This document shows positions 46,006 to 55,008 of a DNA stretch of 64,000 bases, piece after piece. Every line of letters starts with the position of its first letter. The stretch's first letter is position 1. The DNA is from an uncultured Lachnospiraceae bacterium. Lineage in GTDB: Bacteria; Bacillota; Clostridia; Lachnospirales; Lachnospiraceae. The stretch is from positions 1 through 64,000 of the forward strand of contig CALWES010000003.1 of NCBI GenBank assembly GCA_944377405.1. Direction: 5' to 3'. The notes under the pieces are model-generated. The model worked only from the letters and a program-made list of their open reading frames with translations, had not been told where the DNA came from and did not search any database. The position numbers and the translations under genes were made by a program.

Positions 46006-47964
46006 ATGTCTGTGGAAGAATATGCGAAGGCAAAACGAATGGGAATGAAGGCTTTCCGGGAGGCGGCAGCCAGGGGAGAGAGCCCCTATGTCAGTATCCT
46101 GGATGAGATCCTGAAGCAGGAGGGCCAGAGCGGCGAGACCAGGATCGGAACCTATGAGATCCCCCTTTCCCTGGTGGTGGGCACACGGACCCGGAGCAGG
46201 GCGGAGAGCTTTGCCTGTAATTTCATGCCCATCCTTTCCGAGCGTTCGGAGTTTGCCCTGAAGTGGCAGCAGCTCTACGAATCCCAGCTGGAGGAGGGGA
46301 TCCGGGATCGTATCCGGGTCTATGAGTATAAGAACCGTTTTTATGTCCAGGAGGGAAATAAGCGGACCAGCGTCATGAAATTCGTGGAGTCCCCCGGGAT
46401 CCTGGCGGATGTGACCCGGATCCTTCCCAGGTTTGAGAGCGAAAAGCAGGAGTCCCTTTACAGGGAATATGCGGACTTCAACCGGGTAACGGGACTGTTC
46501 CACATCCTCTTTACAAAGCCCGGATCCTACGGCAGACTGGCGGCATATTTTAGAGAGGGGCTGAAGGATCCCTGGAAGACGGAGGACCTGGAGGACCTCC
46601 GCAGCGCCTATCACCGCTTCGCAGACTGCTATACGGCCCAGAAGCCGGAAACGGAGGCCATGGGGGACGCCTTCCTTACCTACCTGGGGATCTTTGGAAG
46701 GGAGACCCTGCTGCTTGGACAGCTGGACCAGATCCGGAGCAACATCGACAAGGCAAAGGATGAACTGGAGCTGTCCCAGAAGGACCATAAGGTGGCTCTG
46801 ATCGAGGCTCCCGGCCAGGAGAAGGAAGCCCACAGGGAGAAAAAGAGCCTCTTTGAGATCCTCTTTGCCAGGGGCAGCGAGGAGCGGCGGATCAATATCG
46901 CCTTCATCAACGATAAAACGCCGGAGACCTCCCGCTGGACCTATGCCCATTCCCTGGGCTGGACAGCCCTGAACGACAAATACGGAGACGAGGCGGAGAT
47001 CCAGGTCTATAACGGCTGTGACGGATCGGAGAAGACGGAGGCGGCCTTAAGACAGGCGGTGAAGACCGGTGCGGACATCGTCTTTACCACCGCAGGGCAG
47101 ATGCAGCCCCAGGTGCTTTCCGCAGCTCTGGAGCATCCGGAGATCAAATTCCTGAACTGCTCCGTCAATACGTCCTACAAATCCATGCGGACCTATTACG
47201 CAAGGATGTATGAGGCCAAATATATACTGGGGATGATGGCGGCAGCCATGTCGGAGCACAATGAGATCGGCTATGTGGCGGATTATCCGGTCTATGGGGC
47301 CCTGGCCAACATCAATGCCTTTGCCATCGGCGCCCAGATGATCAATCCCCGGGCCCGGATCAGTCTGAAATGGTCCCGGCTGAAGGATCAGAACTGGCAG
47401 GAGGAGCTTTTTTCCGAGGAAGCGGATATCATATCCGGCCCCGAAATCAAGGCTCCCATGGATAAGTCGGATCTCTTTGGACTGATCCGCAGGACCGGAA
47501 GGGATACCTATGAGAACCTGGCTCTGCCGGTGGTGGACTGGGGCAGATATTATGAGCTTCTGGTGGCCTCTGTCCTGGAGGGAAGCTTTTATTCCAGGGA
47601 GCTTACGGAAAGCGGCCAGGCAGTCAACTATTTTTACGGCATGTCTGCGGGGGTGGTGGACGTACTCTGCTCTAAGCGGATCCCCTATGCCACGGAAAAA
47701 CTTATGAAGCTGATCAAAAGCGAGATCATCCACGGAGACATCACTCCCTTCTACGGTGAGATCAGGACCCGGACCGGTATGCTGAAGGACGCGGGAAGCG
47801 GTCCCCTGAACTACTTTGACGTGGTGAACATGAACTGGCTCAACGAAAACATCGACGGAAGGATCCCGCCCATCTCGGAATTCAGCGAGGATGCCATGGA
47901 CTTTGTCAGAGCCTTTGGGGTGGCGGCGGAACAGAAGGAAGATCCAGGAAAGGAAGGTCTATGA
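46006..47964 (+). CDS. ParB-like/BMP binding-protein fusion, no signal peptide
   Basis: The 652-residue protein has an N-terminal region (about 1-250) with YEYKNRFYVQEGNKRTSV, a motif reminiscent of ParB/sulfiredoxin-like folds. A linker with a coiled segment (about 235-285) follows. The C-terminal half (about 290-620) resembles BMP-family nucleoside-binding proteins (INIAFINDKTPETSRW, DIVFTTAGQMQ, SVNTSYKSMRTYY, KYILGMMAAAMSEHNEIGYVAD). There is no signal peptide or membrane anchor, so it should act inside the cell, unlike normal BMP lipoproteins. GGAGGAAAGG precedes ATG 46006. It overlaps the phosphoesterase gene by 4 bp. Domain naming is by pattern only. Confidence 0.75.
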   Translation: MSVEEYAKAKRMGMKAFREAAARGESPYVSILDEILKQEGQSGETRIGTYEIPLSLVVGTRTRSRAESFACNFMPILSERSEFALKWQQLYESQLEEGIRDRIRVYEYKNRFYVQEGNKRTSVMKFVESPGILADVTRILPRFESEKQESLYREYADFNRVTGLFHILFTKPGSYGRLAAYFREGLKDPWKTEDLEDLRSAYHRFADCYTAQKPETEAMGDAFLTYLGIFGRETLLLGQLDQIRSNIDKAKDELELSQKDHKVALIEAPGQEKEAHREKKSLFEILFARGSEERRINIAFINDKTPETSRWTYAHSLGWTALNDKYGDEAEIQVYNGCDGSEKTEAALRQAVKTGADIVFTTAGQMQPQVLSAALEHPEIKFLNCSVNTSYKSMRTYYARMYEAKYILGMMAAAMSEHNEIGYVADYPVYGALANINAFAIGAQMINPRARISLKWSRLKDQNWQEELFSEEADIISGPEIKAPMDKSDLFGLIRRTGRDTYENLALPVVDWGRYYELLVASVLEGSFYSRELTESGQAVNYFYGMSAGVVDVLCSKRIPYATEKLMKLIKSEIIHGDITPFYGEIRTRTGMLKDAGSGPLNYFDVVNMNWLNENIDGRIPPISEFSEDAMDFVRAFGVAAEQKEDPGKEGL

Positions 47965-48641
47965 GGATATTGATCGTTGCGGATACGGAGTCGCGGGCCC
48001 TTTATGACTTCTACGACGGAAAACGGCTGAAGGATGTGGACCTGATCCTTTCTGCAGGAGACCTGGATCCGGAGTATCTGGAATTCCTGGTGACCATGGG
48101 CCATGCACCGGTGCTCTATGTCATGGGGAACCATGACGACCGGTATAAGCAGAGACCGCCCCAGGGCTGTATCTGTGTGGATGAGAGCGTTTACAATTTC
48201 AAGGGCCTGCGGATCGCAGGCCTGGGAGGCTCCATCCGGTACAAGCAGGAGGGGATCTACCAGTATCAGGAGCAGGAACAGCGCAGACGGGTCCAGAAAC
48301 TGAAGCGGAAGATCGAGCGTTATAATGGGATCGACCTGCTTCTGACCCATGCCCCGGCCCGGGGCCTTGGGGACGGGAAGGACCTTCCCCACAAGGGCTT
48401 TGAATGCTTTTATGAGATTCTGGATACCTATCGGCCAAAATATTTTGTTCACGGCCATGAACATCTGAATTACGGCGGGGGCCTGCGGGAGCAGGAATAC
48501 CGGGGGATCAAGGTGATCAACGGATACGAGTCTTATCTGCTGGACATCGATTCTTCCGAGTACCCTTCCGAATATCAGAACACGGGATCTCTGCTCTTTG
48601 ACCTGTATAACAAATGGAAATATAAGACGAACGAGGAGTAA
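47961..48641 (+). CDS. Calcineurin-type metallophosphoesterase
   Basis: The 226-residue enzyme has the metal-site motifs VADTESRAL (shifted Asp), SAGDLD, VMGNHDDRY, THAPARG and HGHEHLN. Substrates of such enzymes vary (nucleotides, phosphodiesters), so the substrate cannot be given. It is translationally coupled to the BMP-like fusion and lies 4 bp before sdaAB, so it may belong to the same transcript as the serine dehydratase genes. Confidence 0.88.
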   Translation: MRILIVADTESRALYDFYDGKRLKDVDLILSAGDLDPEYLEFLVTMGHAPVLYVMGNHDDRYKQRPPQGCICVDESVYNFKGLRIAGLGGSIRYKQEGIYQYQEQEQRRRVQKLKRKIERYNGIDLLLTHAPARGLGDGKDLPHKGFECFYEILDTYRPKYFVHGHEHLNYGGGLREQEYRGIKVINGYESYLLDIDSSEYPSEYQNTGSLLFDLYNKWKYKTNEE

Positions 48642-48645
48642 TGCT

Positions 48646-49314
48646 ATGAATGTATTTGACATCATCGGACCCATTATGATCGGCCCCTCCAGCTCCCATA
48701 CGGCAGGAGCGGTAAGACTTGGCAGAGTGGCCAACAAGGTATTGCATAACGAAAAGCCGGTATCGGCGGTGATCGAGCTCTCCGGCTCCTTTGCACATAC
48801 ATACAAGGGCCATGGAACGGACCGGGCTCTTCTGGCGGGGATCATGGGATACCACAGCTATTCCGAGGAGATCCGGGACGCCCTGAAGATCGCGGATCAG
48901 AGGGGACTTCACTACGAATTCATCCCCACGGACATTCCCGGGGCACACCCCAACACGGCCAGGATGCATGTCACCGGAGACCAGGGCGGCAGCTGCGTGG
49001 TGGAAGGCGCCAGCATCGGCGGCGGAAATATCCGGGTGGACTATATCAACGGCATGCGGGTGGATTTTACGGGAGAACGGAATACCATCCTCGTCATGCA
49101 CTATGACAAGCCCGGTCTGATCGCCGCCGTCACGAACCTTATGGCGGAAAAATACAGGGACGTAAACATCGGCAACTTCCGTCTGTCCAGACCGGTAAAG
49201 GGCGGAGAGGCCGTTATGACCATCGAGATCGACGGTATGCCCCCTAAGGGGATGATCGAGGACATCAAGGGGATCAGGGATGTGACCAATGCCATCCTGA
49301 TCAGAGCGATTTGA
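48646..49314 (+). CDS. sdaAB: L-serine dehydratase, beta subunit
   Basis: The 222-residue subunit has DIIGPIMIGPSSSHTAGA, typical of iron-sulfur serine dehydratases, and a C-terminal ACT domain (about 145-222, ILVMHYDKPGLIAAVTNLM). With the alpha subunit it deaminates serine to pyruvate and ammonia. I start at ATG 48646 (GAGGAG upstream). The alpha-subunit gene follows after 12 bp. Confidence 0.96.
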   Translation: MNVFDIIGPIMIGPSSSHTAGAVRLGRVANKVLHNEKPVSAVIELSGSFAHTYKGHGTDRALLAGIMGYHSYSEEIRDALKIADQRGLHYEFIPTDIPGAHPNTARMHVTGDQGGSCVVEGASIGGGNIRVDYINGMRVDFTGERNTILVMHYDKPGLIAAVTNLMAEKYRDVNIGNFRLSRPVKGGEAVMTIEIDGMPPKGMIEDIKGIRDVTNAILIRAI

Positions 49315-49326
49315 TAAAGGAGAGAG

Positions 49327-50217
49327 ATGATGCTGAAATATAAGTCAATTGAAGAACTGGTAGCAGAGGCAGAAAAGACGGGACAGAAGATCAGCACCCT
49401 GGTACTGGCGGATCAGGCAGAGCAGATGGAGCTTTCTGAGGAGGAGATCTACTCCCGGATGGAGGAAAGCTTCGACGTGATGTGCGAGGCAGTCAGAAGA
49501 GGACAGGATAAGAACCAGCGCTCCACTTCGGGACTCACCGGAGGGGAAGGCTATAAGATGATGCATTATTCCCAGGAGACCGGAGGCGGCCTGAGCGGCT
49601 CCTTCATGACCATGGCCATGAGCCGTGCCCTGGCAGTGGCAGGCTACAATGCCTCCATGGGCAGGATCGTTGCCACTCCCACCGCAGGAAGCTGCGGCAT
49701 CATGCCTGGCTGCCTGGTATCTCTCTATGAGGATAAGAAGATCCCCAAGCGGGAGATCATCATGTCCATGTTCACGGCAGCAGCCTTCGGCATGGTCATT
49801 GCGGACCGGGCCTGCATCGCCGGCGCCCAGGGCGGCTGTCAGGCTGAGTGCGGAAGTGCCTCCGGTATGGTGGCGGCTTCCATGGTGGAGCTCTCCGGAG
49901 GTACCCCCAGACAGTGTGCGGACGCCTGCGCCATTGCCATCGCAAACCAGCTGGGACTGGTCTGCGATCCTGTGGCAGGACTGGTGGAGATCCCCTGCAT
50001 CAAGCGGAACGTCTCCGGCGTTATGATCGCCTTCTCCGCAGCGGATATGGCCCTTTCAGGGATCCTCTCCGAGATCCCCGTGGACGAGTGCATCGATTCC
50101 ATGGGCGAAGTGGGCAGGTCCCTGCCCAGTGCCCTCCGGGAGACGGCCCTTGGGGGACTTGCCATCACACCTACGGGCATCAAGCTGAAGGAAATGGTCT
50201 TCGGTAAGGAGTCTTAA
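49327..50217 (+). CDS. sdaAA: L-serine dehydratase, alpha subunit
   Basis: The 296-residue catalytic subunit holds an oxygen-sensitive [4Fe-4S] cluster; the likely cysteine ligands lie in GSCGIMPGC and ACIAGAQGGCQAECGS. The Ser-rich loop TSGLTGGEGYKM is also conserved. Two adjacent ATG codons (49327, 49330) follow AAAGGAG; the second has the better spacing. The two-subunit form is the usual anaerobic Firmicute type. Confidence 0.97.
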   Translation: MMLKYKSIEELVAEAEKTGQKISTLVLADQAEQMELSEEEIYSRMEESFDVMCEAVRRGQDKNQRSTSGLTGGEGYKMMHYSQETGGGLSGSFMTMAMSRALAVAGYNASMGRIVATPTAGSCGIMPGCLVSLYEDKKIPKREIIMSMFTAAAFGMVIADRACIAGAQGGCQAECGSASGMVAASMVELSGGTPRQCADACAIAIANQLGLVCDPVAGLVEIPCIKRNVSGVMIAFSAADMALSGILSEIPVDECIDSMGEVGRSLPSALRETALGGLAITPTGIKLKEMVFGKES

Positions 50218-50228
50218 GCCGGAAGTCC

Positions 50229-50257
50229 TTGCGTAAACAGGCTTTTTGATATAAGAT
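50229..50257 (+). promoter_or_regulatory. Promoter of tyrS
   Basis: TTGCGT (50229-50234), 17 bp and TAAGAT (50252-50257). The leader is only about 45 nt, too short for a T-box. Confidence 0.6.
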
Positions 50258-50307
50258 ATGGATTAAACTCAAAATGAGGGATATTTACAGAAAACGAGGA
50301 TAATTTG

Positions 50308-51540
50308 ATGGGAGTATACGAGGAACTCATTGAGCGCGGACTTCTGGCGCAGGTAACGGATGAAGAACAGATCAGGGAGATGGTGAATGCCGGAAAGGCA
50401 ACCTTCTATATCGGCTTTGACCCCACGGCGGACAGCCTTCATGTAGGACATTTCATGGCACTCTGCCTGATGAAGCGTCTGCAGATGGCAGGCAACAAGC
50501 CCATCGCACTGGTGGGGGGCGGCACCGGTATGATCGGTGACCCTTCAGGCCGTACAGACATGCGTAAGATGATGACGAAGGAGACCATCGCCCATAACTG
50601 CGAGTGTTTCCGTAAGCAGATGTCCCGCTTCATCCATTTTGGTGAGGGGGAGAACGACGCCATTATGGTAAATAACGGCGACTGGCTGCTGGACCTGAAC
50701 TATATCGATTTCCTGCGGGATGTGGGACCCCACTTTTCCGTAAACAACATGCTGCGGGCAAGGTGCTATGAGCAGCGTATGGAGAAGGGACTTTCCTTCC
50801 TGGAGTTCAACTACATGATCATGCAGGCTTATGATTTTTATCGCCTGTACCAGGACTACGGCTGCAACATGCAGTTCGGTGGAGACGATCAGTGGTCCAA
50901 CATGCTGGCCGGAACGGAGCTCATCAGAAAGAAGCTGGGGAAGGACGCCCATGCCATGACCATCACCCTGCTGCTGAATTCCGAGGGCAAGAAGATGGGT
51001 AAGACCGCCTCCGGCGCCGTTTGGCTGGATCCGGAAAAGACGAGCCCCTATGACTTCTATCAGTACTGGAGGAACATCGACGACGCGGATGTGATCAAGT
51101 GCATCAAGATGCTGACCTTCCTGCCCCTCTCCGAGATCCATGAGATGGAGAAGTGGGAAGGGGCTGAACTGAACCGGGCAAAGGAGATCCTGGCTCACGA
51201 GCTCTGCGAGCTGGTACACGGTAAGGAGGAGGCAGATAAGGCAGAGGCAGCCGCAAAGGCAGTGTTCTCCGGTGCAGCCTCCGAGAATATGCCCACCTAC
51301 ACCGTGACAGAGGGGGATCTAAAGGAGGGAAAGATCGATATCCTCAGCATCCTGGTGAATGCAAAGCTCTGCGGTTCCAGAGGCGACGCCAGAAGGAATG
51401 TGGAGCAGGGCGGCGTGTCCGTATCCGATGAGAAGGTGACGGATAGCCATAAGGAGTATGGCAGAGAGGAACTCTCCGGAGAGGGACTGATTGTCAAGAG
51501 AGGCAAAAAGAATTTTGTAAGGGTGATTTTCCAGGGATAA
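50308..51540 (+). CDS. tyrS: Tyrosyl-tRNA synthetase
   Basis: The 410-residue class I synthetase charges tRNA-Tyr. It has the HIGH-type motif HVGHFMAL, the tyrosine pocket region MIGDPSGR and QAYDFYRLY, and the KMSKS-type loop KMGKTASG. An S4 RNA-binding domain follows at about 345-410. I start at ATG 50308, 7 nt after GAGGA. Confidence 0.97.
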   Translation: MGVYEELIERGLLAQVTDEEQIREMVNAGKATFYIGFDPTADSLHVGHFMALCLMKRLQMAGNKPIALVGGGTGMIGDPSGRTDMRKMMTKETIAHNCECFRKQMSRFIHFGEGENDAIMVNNGDWLLDLNYIDFLRDVGPHFSVNNMLRARCYEQRMEKGLSFLEFNYMIMQAYDFYRLYQDYGCNMQFGGDDQWSNMLAGTELIRKKLGKDAHAMTITLLLNSEGKKMGKTASGAVWLDPEKTSPYDFYQYWRNIDDADVIKCIKMLTFLPLSEIHEMEKWEGAELNRAKEILAHELCELVHGKEEADKAEAAAKAVFSGAASENMPTYTVTEGDLKEGKIDILSILVNAKLCGSRGDARRNVEQGGVSVSDEKVTDSHKEYGREELSGEGLIVKRGKKNFVRVIFQG

Positions 51541-51753
51541 TTTCTGCTATAGCCTGAATAAATTTCAATTCTTTCAAAATGTAAGAATTCTGTAAGGTTA
51601 TGTATAGGCGGGCTGTCATATTTGTATGCTAAAATATGAATGATTTGTGAATAGAAGGTTTTGGAAGAAAGGCGCTGAAACCTTCTGTTTATTATCCGTA
51701 TTATCCGGCAAAGTAGGGATTACTTAGCTAATCAGATAACTAAGAGGACTATT
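51541..51753 (+). other. Gap with a leader hairpin before the secreted protein
   Basis: No gene is seen. An imperfect hairpin AGAAGGTTT/AAACCTTCT (starting at 51655) and a small CTTAG/CTAAG pairing near 51,723-51,743 lie in the probable leader. I do not recognise a known riboswitch. Confidence 0.4.
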
Positions 51754-52371
51754 TTGAAGAATTTGTCATTTTTCAGCAGGGCAGTTGTGCTGGCAGCATG
51801 CCTGGCAGCAGTGTTTTCCATGACGGCCCTGGCCGATGATGTGGTAAAAAGCCGTGCCAACGGGCTGGCGGAGGAACAGCGGCGCTTCCCCTTTGAGGTG
51901 GTGCTGAGTGAGGAGACCTGCGAGAGGAAGTGCTACGCAGGCTATGGAGAAAAGTATGCCAGCGGCTACGGCATTACTCCGGATACGGAATTCGAGATCC
52001 GCTCCGTGGACCCCACGGCGGACGCTGCGGAATTAAAGATCGACATCGACGTGATCTACCAGAGTGAATCCGGAAACAGTACCAAGTCCGAGAAGGTCCG
52101 GACCTACGGGTACGGTGACCTGACGGCCAACGACGGCAGCACCTACTCCTTCTTTACGGACCGTAACAAGGAAAATCTGGAGGAGAGAGGTACCCTTTAT
52201 TCCGATTCCCAGCACAGTGTGCGGATGACCCTCACCTATAACGGAGCGGATCAGAAAAAGGAGAAGCAGTATTTCCAGGTATACACCCTGGAGGATCTGG
52301 GCTACTATATCGACAATGCGGATGCTGCAGCGGCAGCGGAAACGGAACCTGCTCCGGCAGTGATCTATTAA
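51754..52371 (+). CDS. Secreted protein of unknown function
   Basis: The 205-residue product has a signal peptide (about 1-27, ending MTALADD), then a soluble region (about 40-180) with strands and a Cys pair (C57, C61), and an Ala/Glu-rich end. The start codon is TTG at 51754, supported by AGAGG seven bases upstream and by the signal peptide beginning right there. No lipobox is seen. I do not recognise a family. Confidence 0.75.
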   Translation: MKNLSFFSRAVVLAACLAAVFSMTALADDVVKSRANGLAEEQRRFPFEVVLSEETCERKCYAGYGEKYASGYGITPDTEFEIRSVDPTADAAELKIDIDVIYQSESGNSTKSEKVRTYGYGDLTANDGSTYSFFTDRNKENLEERGTLYSDSQHSVRMTLTYNGADQKKEKQYFQVYTLEDLGYYIDNADAAAAAETEPAPAVIY

Positions 52372-52385
52372 AGAATGAAAGACGG

Positions 52386-52422
52386 AAAGCTCCTGTGTTT
52401 CCTATGGAACACAGGAGTTTTC
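52386..52422 (+). terminator. Terminator of the secreted protein gene
   Basis: A 10-bp perfect stem CTCCTGTGTT/AACACAGGAG (52390-52399, 52408-52417) is followed by TTTTCT. Confidence 0.85.
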
Positions 52423-52548
52423 TAAAAATCGTGAGAAATGGAAGAAAGGTTTTCTGCCTGCCGGACGTATATTGTATGTGAGGAGATGAAAATCAGACAA
52501 AAAGGCCCTGGAAACAACGGGTCGGTATACAGAAAGGAAATGGAACAT

Positions 52549-53316
52549 ATGAGAAAAAAACTGATGGCACTTGCCATGACAGGGGCTATGCTTGCAGCAG
52601 CCACCGGCTGTTCTAATGGGATCACGGCTCAGGGGGAGACCCAGAGCACGGAAGTAGGGATCATCAACAACACGACCCCCACAAATCCCGGCCCGGGAGC
52701 AACCCTGGAGGCTTTTCCGGAGGAAGAGACGGAGGGGGAGGAGTCCCGCTATGTGGACGAAAACCCGGTACAGAAGTACGGCACCATCGTTTCCGTAGAC
52801 GAGGAGGCAGGACAGATCACGATCCTGCCGGCAGATCAGGCTGTGGAGGGAGCTTCCCAGGAGGAAACAGCCATGATGGAGATCGTCCTGAATGTGGCGG
52901 ATGGCGTGCCGATCCTTGATGCGGTGTCCGGAATGCCGGTTCAGATGAAGGACCTGCAGGAGGGCCAGACCATGTATGCCTGGATCGGTCAGGCCATGAC
53001 CATGAGCATCCCGCCCCAGTCAGCCCTTCAGGTCATGGTGGTGAATATCCCCCAGGATGCGGCAGCACCCCAGTACGTGGTGATCAAGGAGGTTTCCTCC
53101 GACGGAGCAGGAAACTATACCTTTGTGGATCAGAACGGAGCAAGATGGAACGCTTCTGAGGAAAGCACCTCCATTACTCCCTATCTGACCCGTCAGCTGA
53201 TCCGCCTTGAGGGAATAGAGGCAGGAGACAAGTGCATGATCTGGCCCGGCGCAGCCGTGGGAGCCAGCATGCCCCCGGTATATACCGCAGAAAAGATGAT
53301 GGTATTCAACTGGTAA
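52549..53316 (+). CDS. Lipoprotein of unknown function
   Basis: The 255-residue protein has a lipoprotein signal peptide (MRKKLMALAMTGAMLAAATGC, lipidated C21). An acidic Thr/Pro linker leads to a compact beta-rich domain (about 75-250) with repeated GQTMYAWIGQAM and EAGDKCMIWPG patterns that I do not recognise. AAAGGAAA precedes ATG 52549; the longer upstream frame lacks the signal at its start. It is separated from its neighbours by terminators on both sides. Confidence 0.78.
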   Translation: MRKKLMALAMTGAMLAAATGCSNGITAQGETQSTEVGIINNTTPTNPGPGATLEAFPEEETEGEESRYVDENPVQKYGTIVSVDEEAGQITILPADQAVEGASQEETAMMEIVLNVADGVPILDAVSGMPVQMKDLQEGQTMYAWIGQAMTMSIPPQSALQVMVVNIPQDAAAPQYVVIKEVSSDGAGNYTFVDQNGARWNASEESTSITPYLTRQLIRLEGIEAGDKCMIWPGAAVGASMPPVYTAEKMMVFNW

Positions 53317-53342
53317 AAGGAAATAGAAAAGAAGCTTCTGAG

Positions 53343-53384
53343 CGCATTCGAGGGATGGAAGGTCATTCCCCGGATGCGTTTTTT
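53343..53384 (+). terminator. Terminator of the lipoprotein gene
   Basis: CGCATTCG/CGGATGCG (one G-U pair) encloses a GGGA/TCCC stem, then six T residues. Confidence 0.8.
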
Positions 53385-53404
53385 GATGCAAAATGAAAAA
53401 ATGG

Positions 53405-53437
53405 TTGACAAGAACACTTTAGCATGCTAATATGCTA
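53405..53437 (+). promoter_or_regulatory. Promoter with overlapping palindrome for the amino-acid ABC operon
   Basis: TTGACA (53405-53410), 17 bp and TAATAT (53428-53433) form a good promoter. An inverted repeat TAGCAT/ATGCTA (53420-53425, 53432-53437) with a 6-bp centre overlaps the -10, and a 10-bp palindrome TAGCATGCTA lies within it, a likely repressor site. Confidence 0.6.
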
Positions 53438-53472
53438 CCATAATAAAGCAAAGAACAGAGGGGAGAATAATT

Positions 53473-54324
53473 ATGAAAAAGAGGATCTTACCTGTACTCG
53501 CAGCTATGGCAGTTATGACGGCATGTACCAATACAGCAGAAGTCCCTGAGACGGAAGGGACCACAGCAGCTCCTGCAGCAGAGGAAACGGAGGCACCTGA
53601 GACGGAAGGAGAGGCTCAGGAAGCAGGTGGCGGCACCCTCATCGTAGGCTTCGATCAGGAATTCCCACCCATGGGCTTTATCGGAGATGACGGAGAGTAT
53701 ACCGGCTTTGATCTGGAGCTGGCTCAGGAAGTGGCAAAGCGCCTGGGCTTAAGCTACAAGGCCCAGCCCATTGCCTGGGATTCCAAGGATATGGAGCTGG
53801 AGAGCGGAAATATCGACTGTATCTGGAACGGATTTACCATGACGGGCCGTGAGGATGCCTACACCTGGTCCGATCCCTATATGGAAAATGCTCAGGTATT
53901 CGTGGTAAAGGCGGATTCCGGTATTGAAAGCCCGGCGGATCTGGCAGGGAAGATCGTGGAGGTTCAGATGGATTCCTCCGGACAGAAGGCCCTGGAGGCG
54001 GATCCGGAGCTTTCCGGAAGCTTTGCCCAGCTGATCACCACCCCCGATTACAATACGGCCTTTATGGATCTGGAGCAGGGAGCCGTGGATGCGGTCTGCA
54101 TGGACATCATCGTGGCAAGCTATCAGATCCGGGAGCGGGAAGCGGATATGGTGATCCTGGATGAGGCCCTGGCCAGCGAGGATTATGGCATCGGCTTCAA
54201 GAAGGGCAACACGGAACTGAGAGATCAGGTCAACGATACTCTTCTTGAGATGGCAGAGGACGGAACGCTGGCCCAGATCAGTGAGAAGTGGTTCGGTGAG
54301 GACATCACCACCATTGGAAAGTAA
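53473..54324 (+). CDS. Polar amino-acid ABC transporter, substrate-binding lipoprotein
   Basis: The 283-residue protein has a lipobox (MTAC, C18) and a Thr/Glu-rich linker. The bacterial solute-binding family 3 fold follows: TLIVGFDQEFPPMGFIGDDG, YTGFDLELAQEVAKRLGL and a hinge segment EDYGIGFKKGN. It would capture a polar amino acid outside the membrane. It is followed by the permease after 15 bp and the ATPase 18 bp further on. The amino acid cannot be read from sequence. Confidence 0.93.
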   Translation: MKKRILPVLAAMAVMTACTNTAEVPETEGTTAAPAAEETEAPETEGEAQEAGGGTLIVGFDQEFPPMGFIGDDGEYTGFDLELAQEVAKRLGLSYKAQPIAWDSKDMELESGNIDCIWNGFTMTGREDAYTWSDPYMENAQVFVVKADSGIESPADLAGKIVEVQMDSSGQKALEADPELSGSFAQLITTPDYNTAFMDLEQGAVDAVCMDIIVASYQIREREADMVILDEALASEDYGIGFKKGNTELRDQVNDTLLEMAEDGTLAQISEKWFGEDITTIGK

Positions 54325-54339
54325 GGAGAAAAAGGATCC

Positions 54340-54990
54340 ATGTCAGTGATACAGATCATTGAAGAACTTTGGAGCAGCTTCGGGGTCACCTTGAACATCT
54401 TCCTGGTGACCCTGTTGCTGTCCCTCCCTCTGGGCCTTCTGGTGGCCCTCGGGAGGATGGCGAAAAATCCCCTGCTGAGGGGCTTTACCGGGGCATATAT
54501 CTCCATTATGAGGGGCACACCCCTGATGCTGCAGCTCATCGTGGTCTATTTCGGCCCCTATTATCTGTTCGGCCTGTCCTTCGGCACCTCATACCGTATG
54601 ACGGCCATCTACATTGCCTTTGTGATCAACTACGCAGCTTACTTTGCGGAGATTTACCGCAGCGGCATCCAGTCCATGCCGAAGGGCCAGTACGAGGCGG
54701 CAAAGCTCCTGGGCTATTCCGGCAGACAGACCTTTGCCTATATTATCCTTCCCCAGGTGATCAAGCGGATCCTTCCCAGCGTCACCAACGAGGTGATCAC
54801 TCTGGTAAAGGATACGGCCTTTGCCTTTACCCTCTCCGTTATGGAGATGTTCACCAAGGCCAAGGCTCTGGCGGCAGGGCAGACCAGCATCCTGCCGCTT
54901 TTCATTGCAGGCGCATTTTATTACATTTTCAATTACGCGGTGGCATTTGCCTTTGAATATGCGGAAAAAAAGCTGGATTACTATCAGTAA
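54340..54990 (+). CDS. Polar amino-acid ABC transporter, permease
   Basis: The 216-residue permease has five membrane segments. The EAA loop reads YEAAKLLGYSGRQTFAYIILPQ, and the N-terminal region LWSSFGVTLNIFLVTLLLS and RGTPLMLQLI are typical of HisM/GlnP-type permeases. A single permease gene implies a homodimer. Confidence 0.95.
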   Translation: MSVIQIIEELWSSFGVTLNIFLVTLLLSLPLGLLVALGRMAKNPLLRGFTGAYISIMRGTPLMLQLIVVYFGPYYLFGLSFGTSYRMTAIYIAFVINYAAYFAEIYRSGIQSMPKGQYEAAKLLGYSGRQTFAYIILPQVIKRILPSVTNEVITLVKDTAFAFTLSVMEMFTKAKALAAGQTSILPLFIAGAFYYIFNYAVAFAFEYAEKKLDYYQ

Positions 54991-55008
54991 GGGGCCAGGT
55001 GGGATAAG

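Noticed and set aside
50218..50307. T-box leader before tyrS
   Set aside because: The leader is only about 45 nt, far too short, and no specifier or T-box sequence is seen.
51600..51753. c-di-GMP riboswitch before the secreted protein
   Set aside because: Fragments such as GGCAAAG looked suggestive, but the conserved GEMM core and tetraloop-receptor arrangement are absent.
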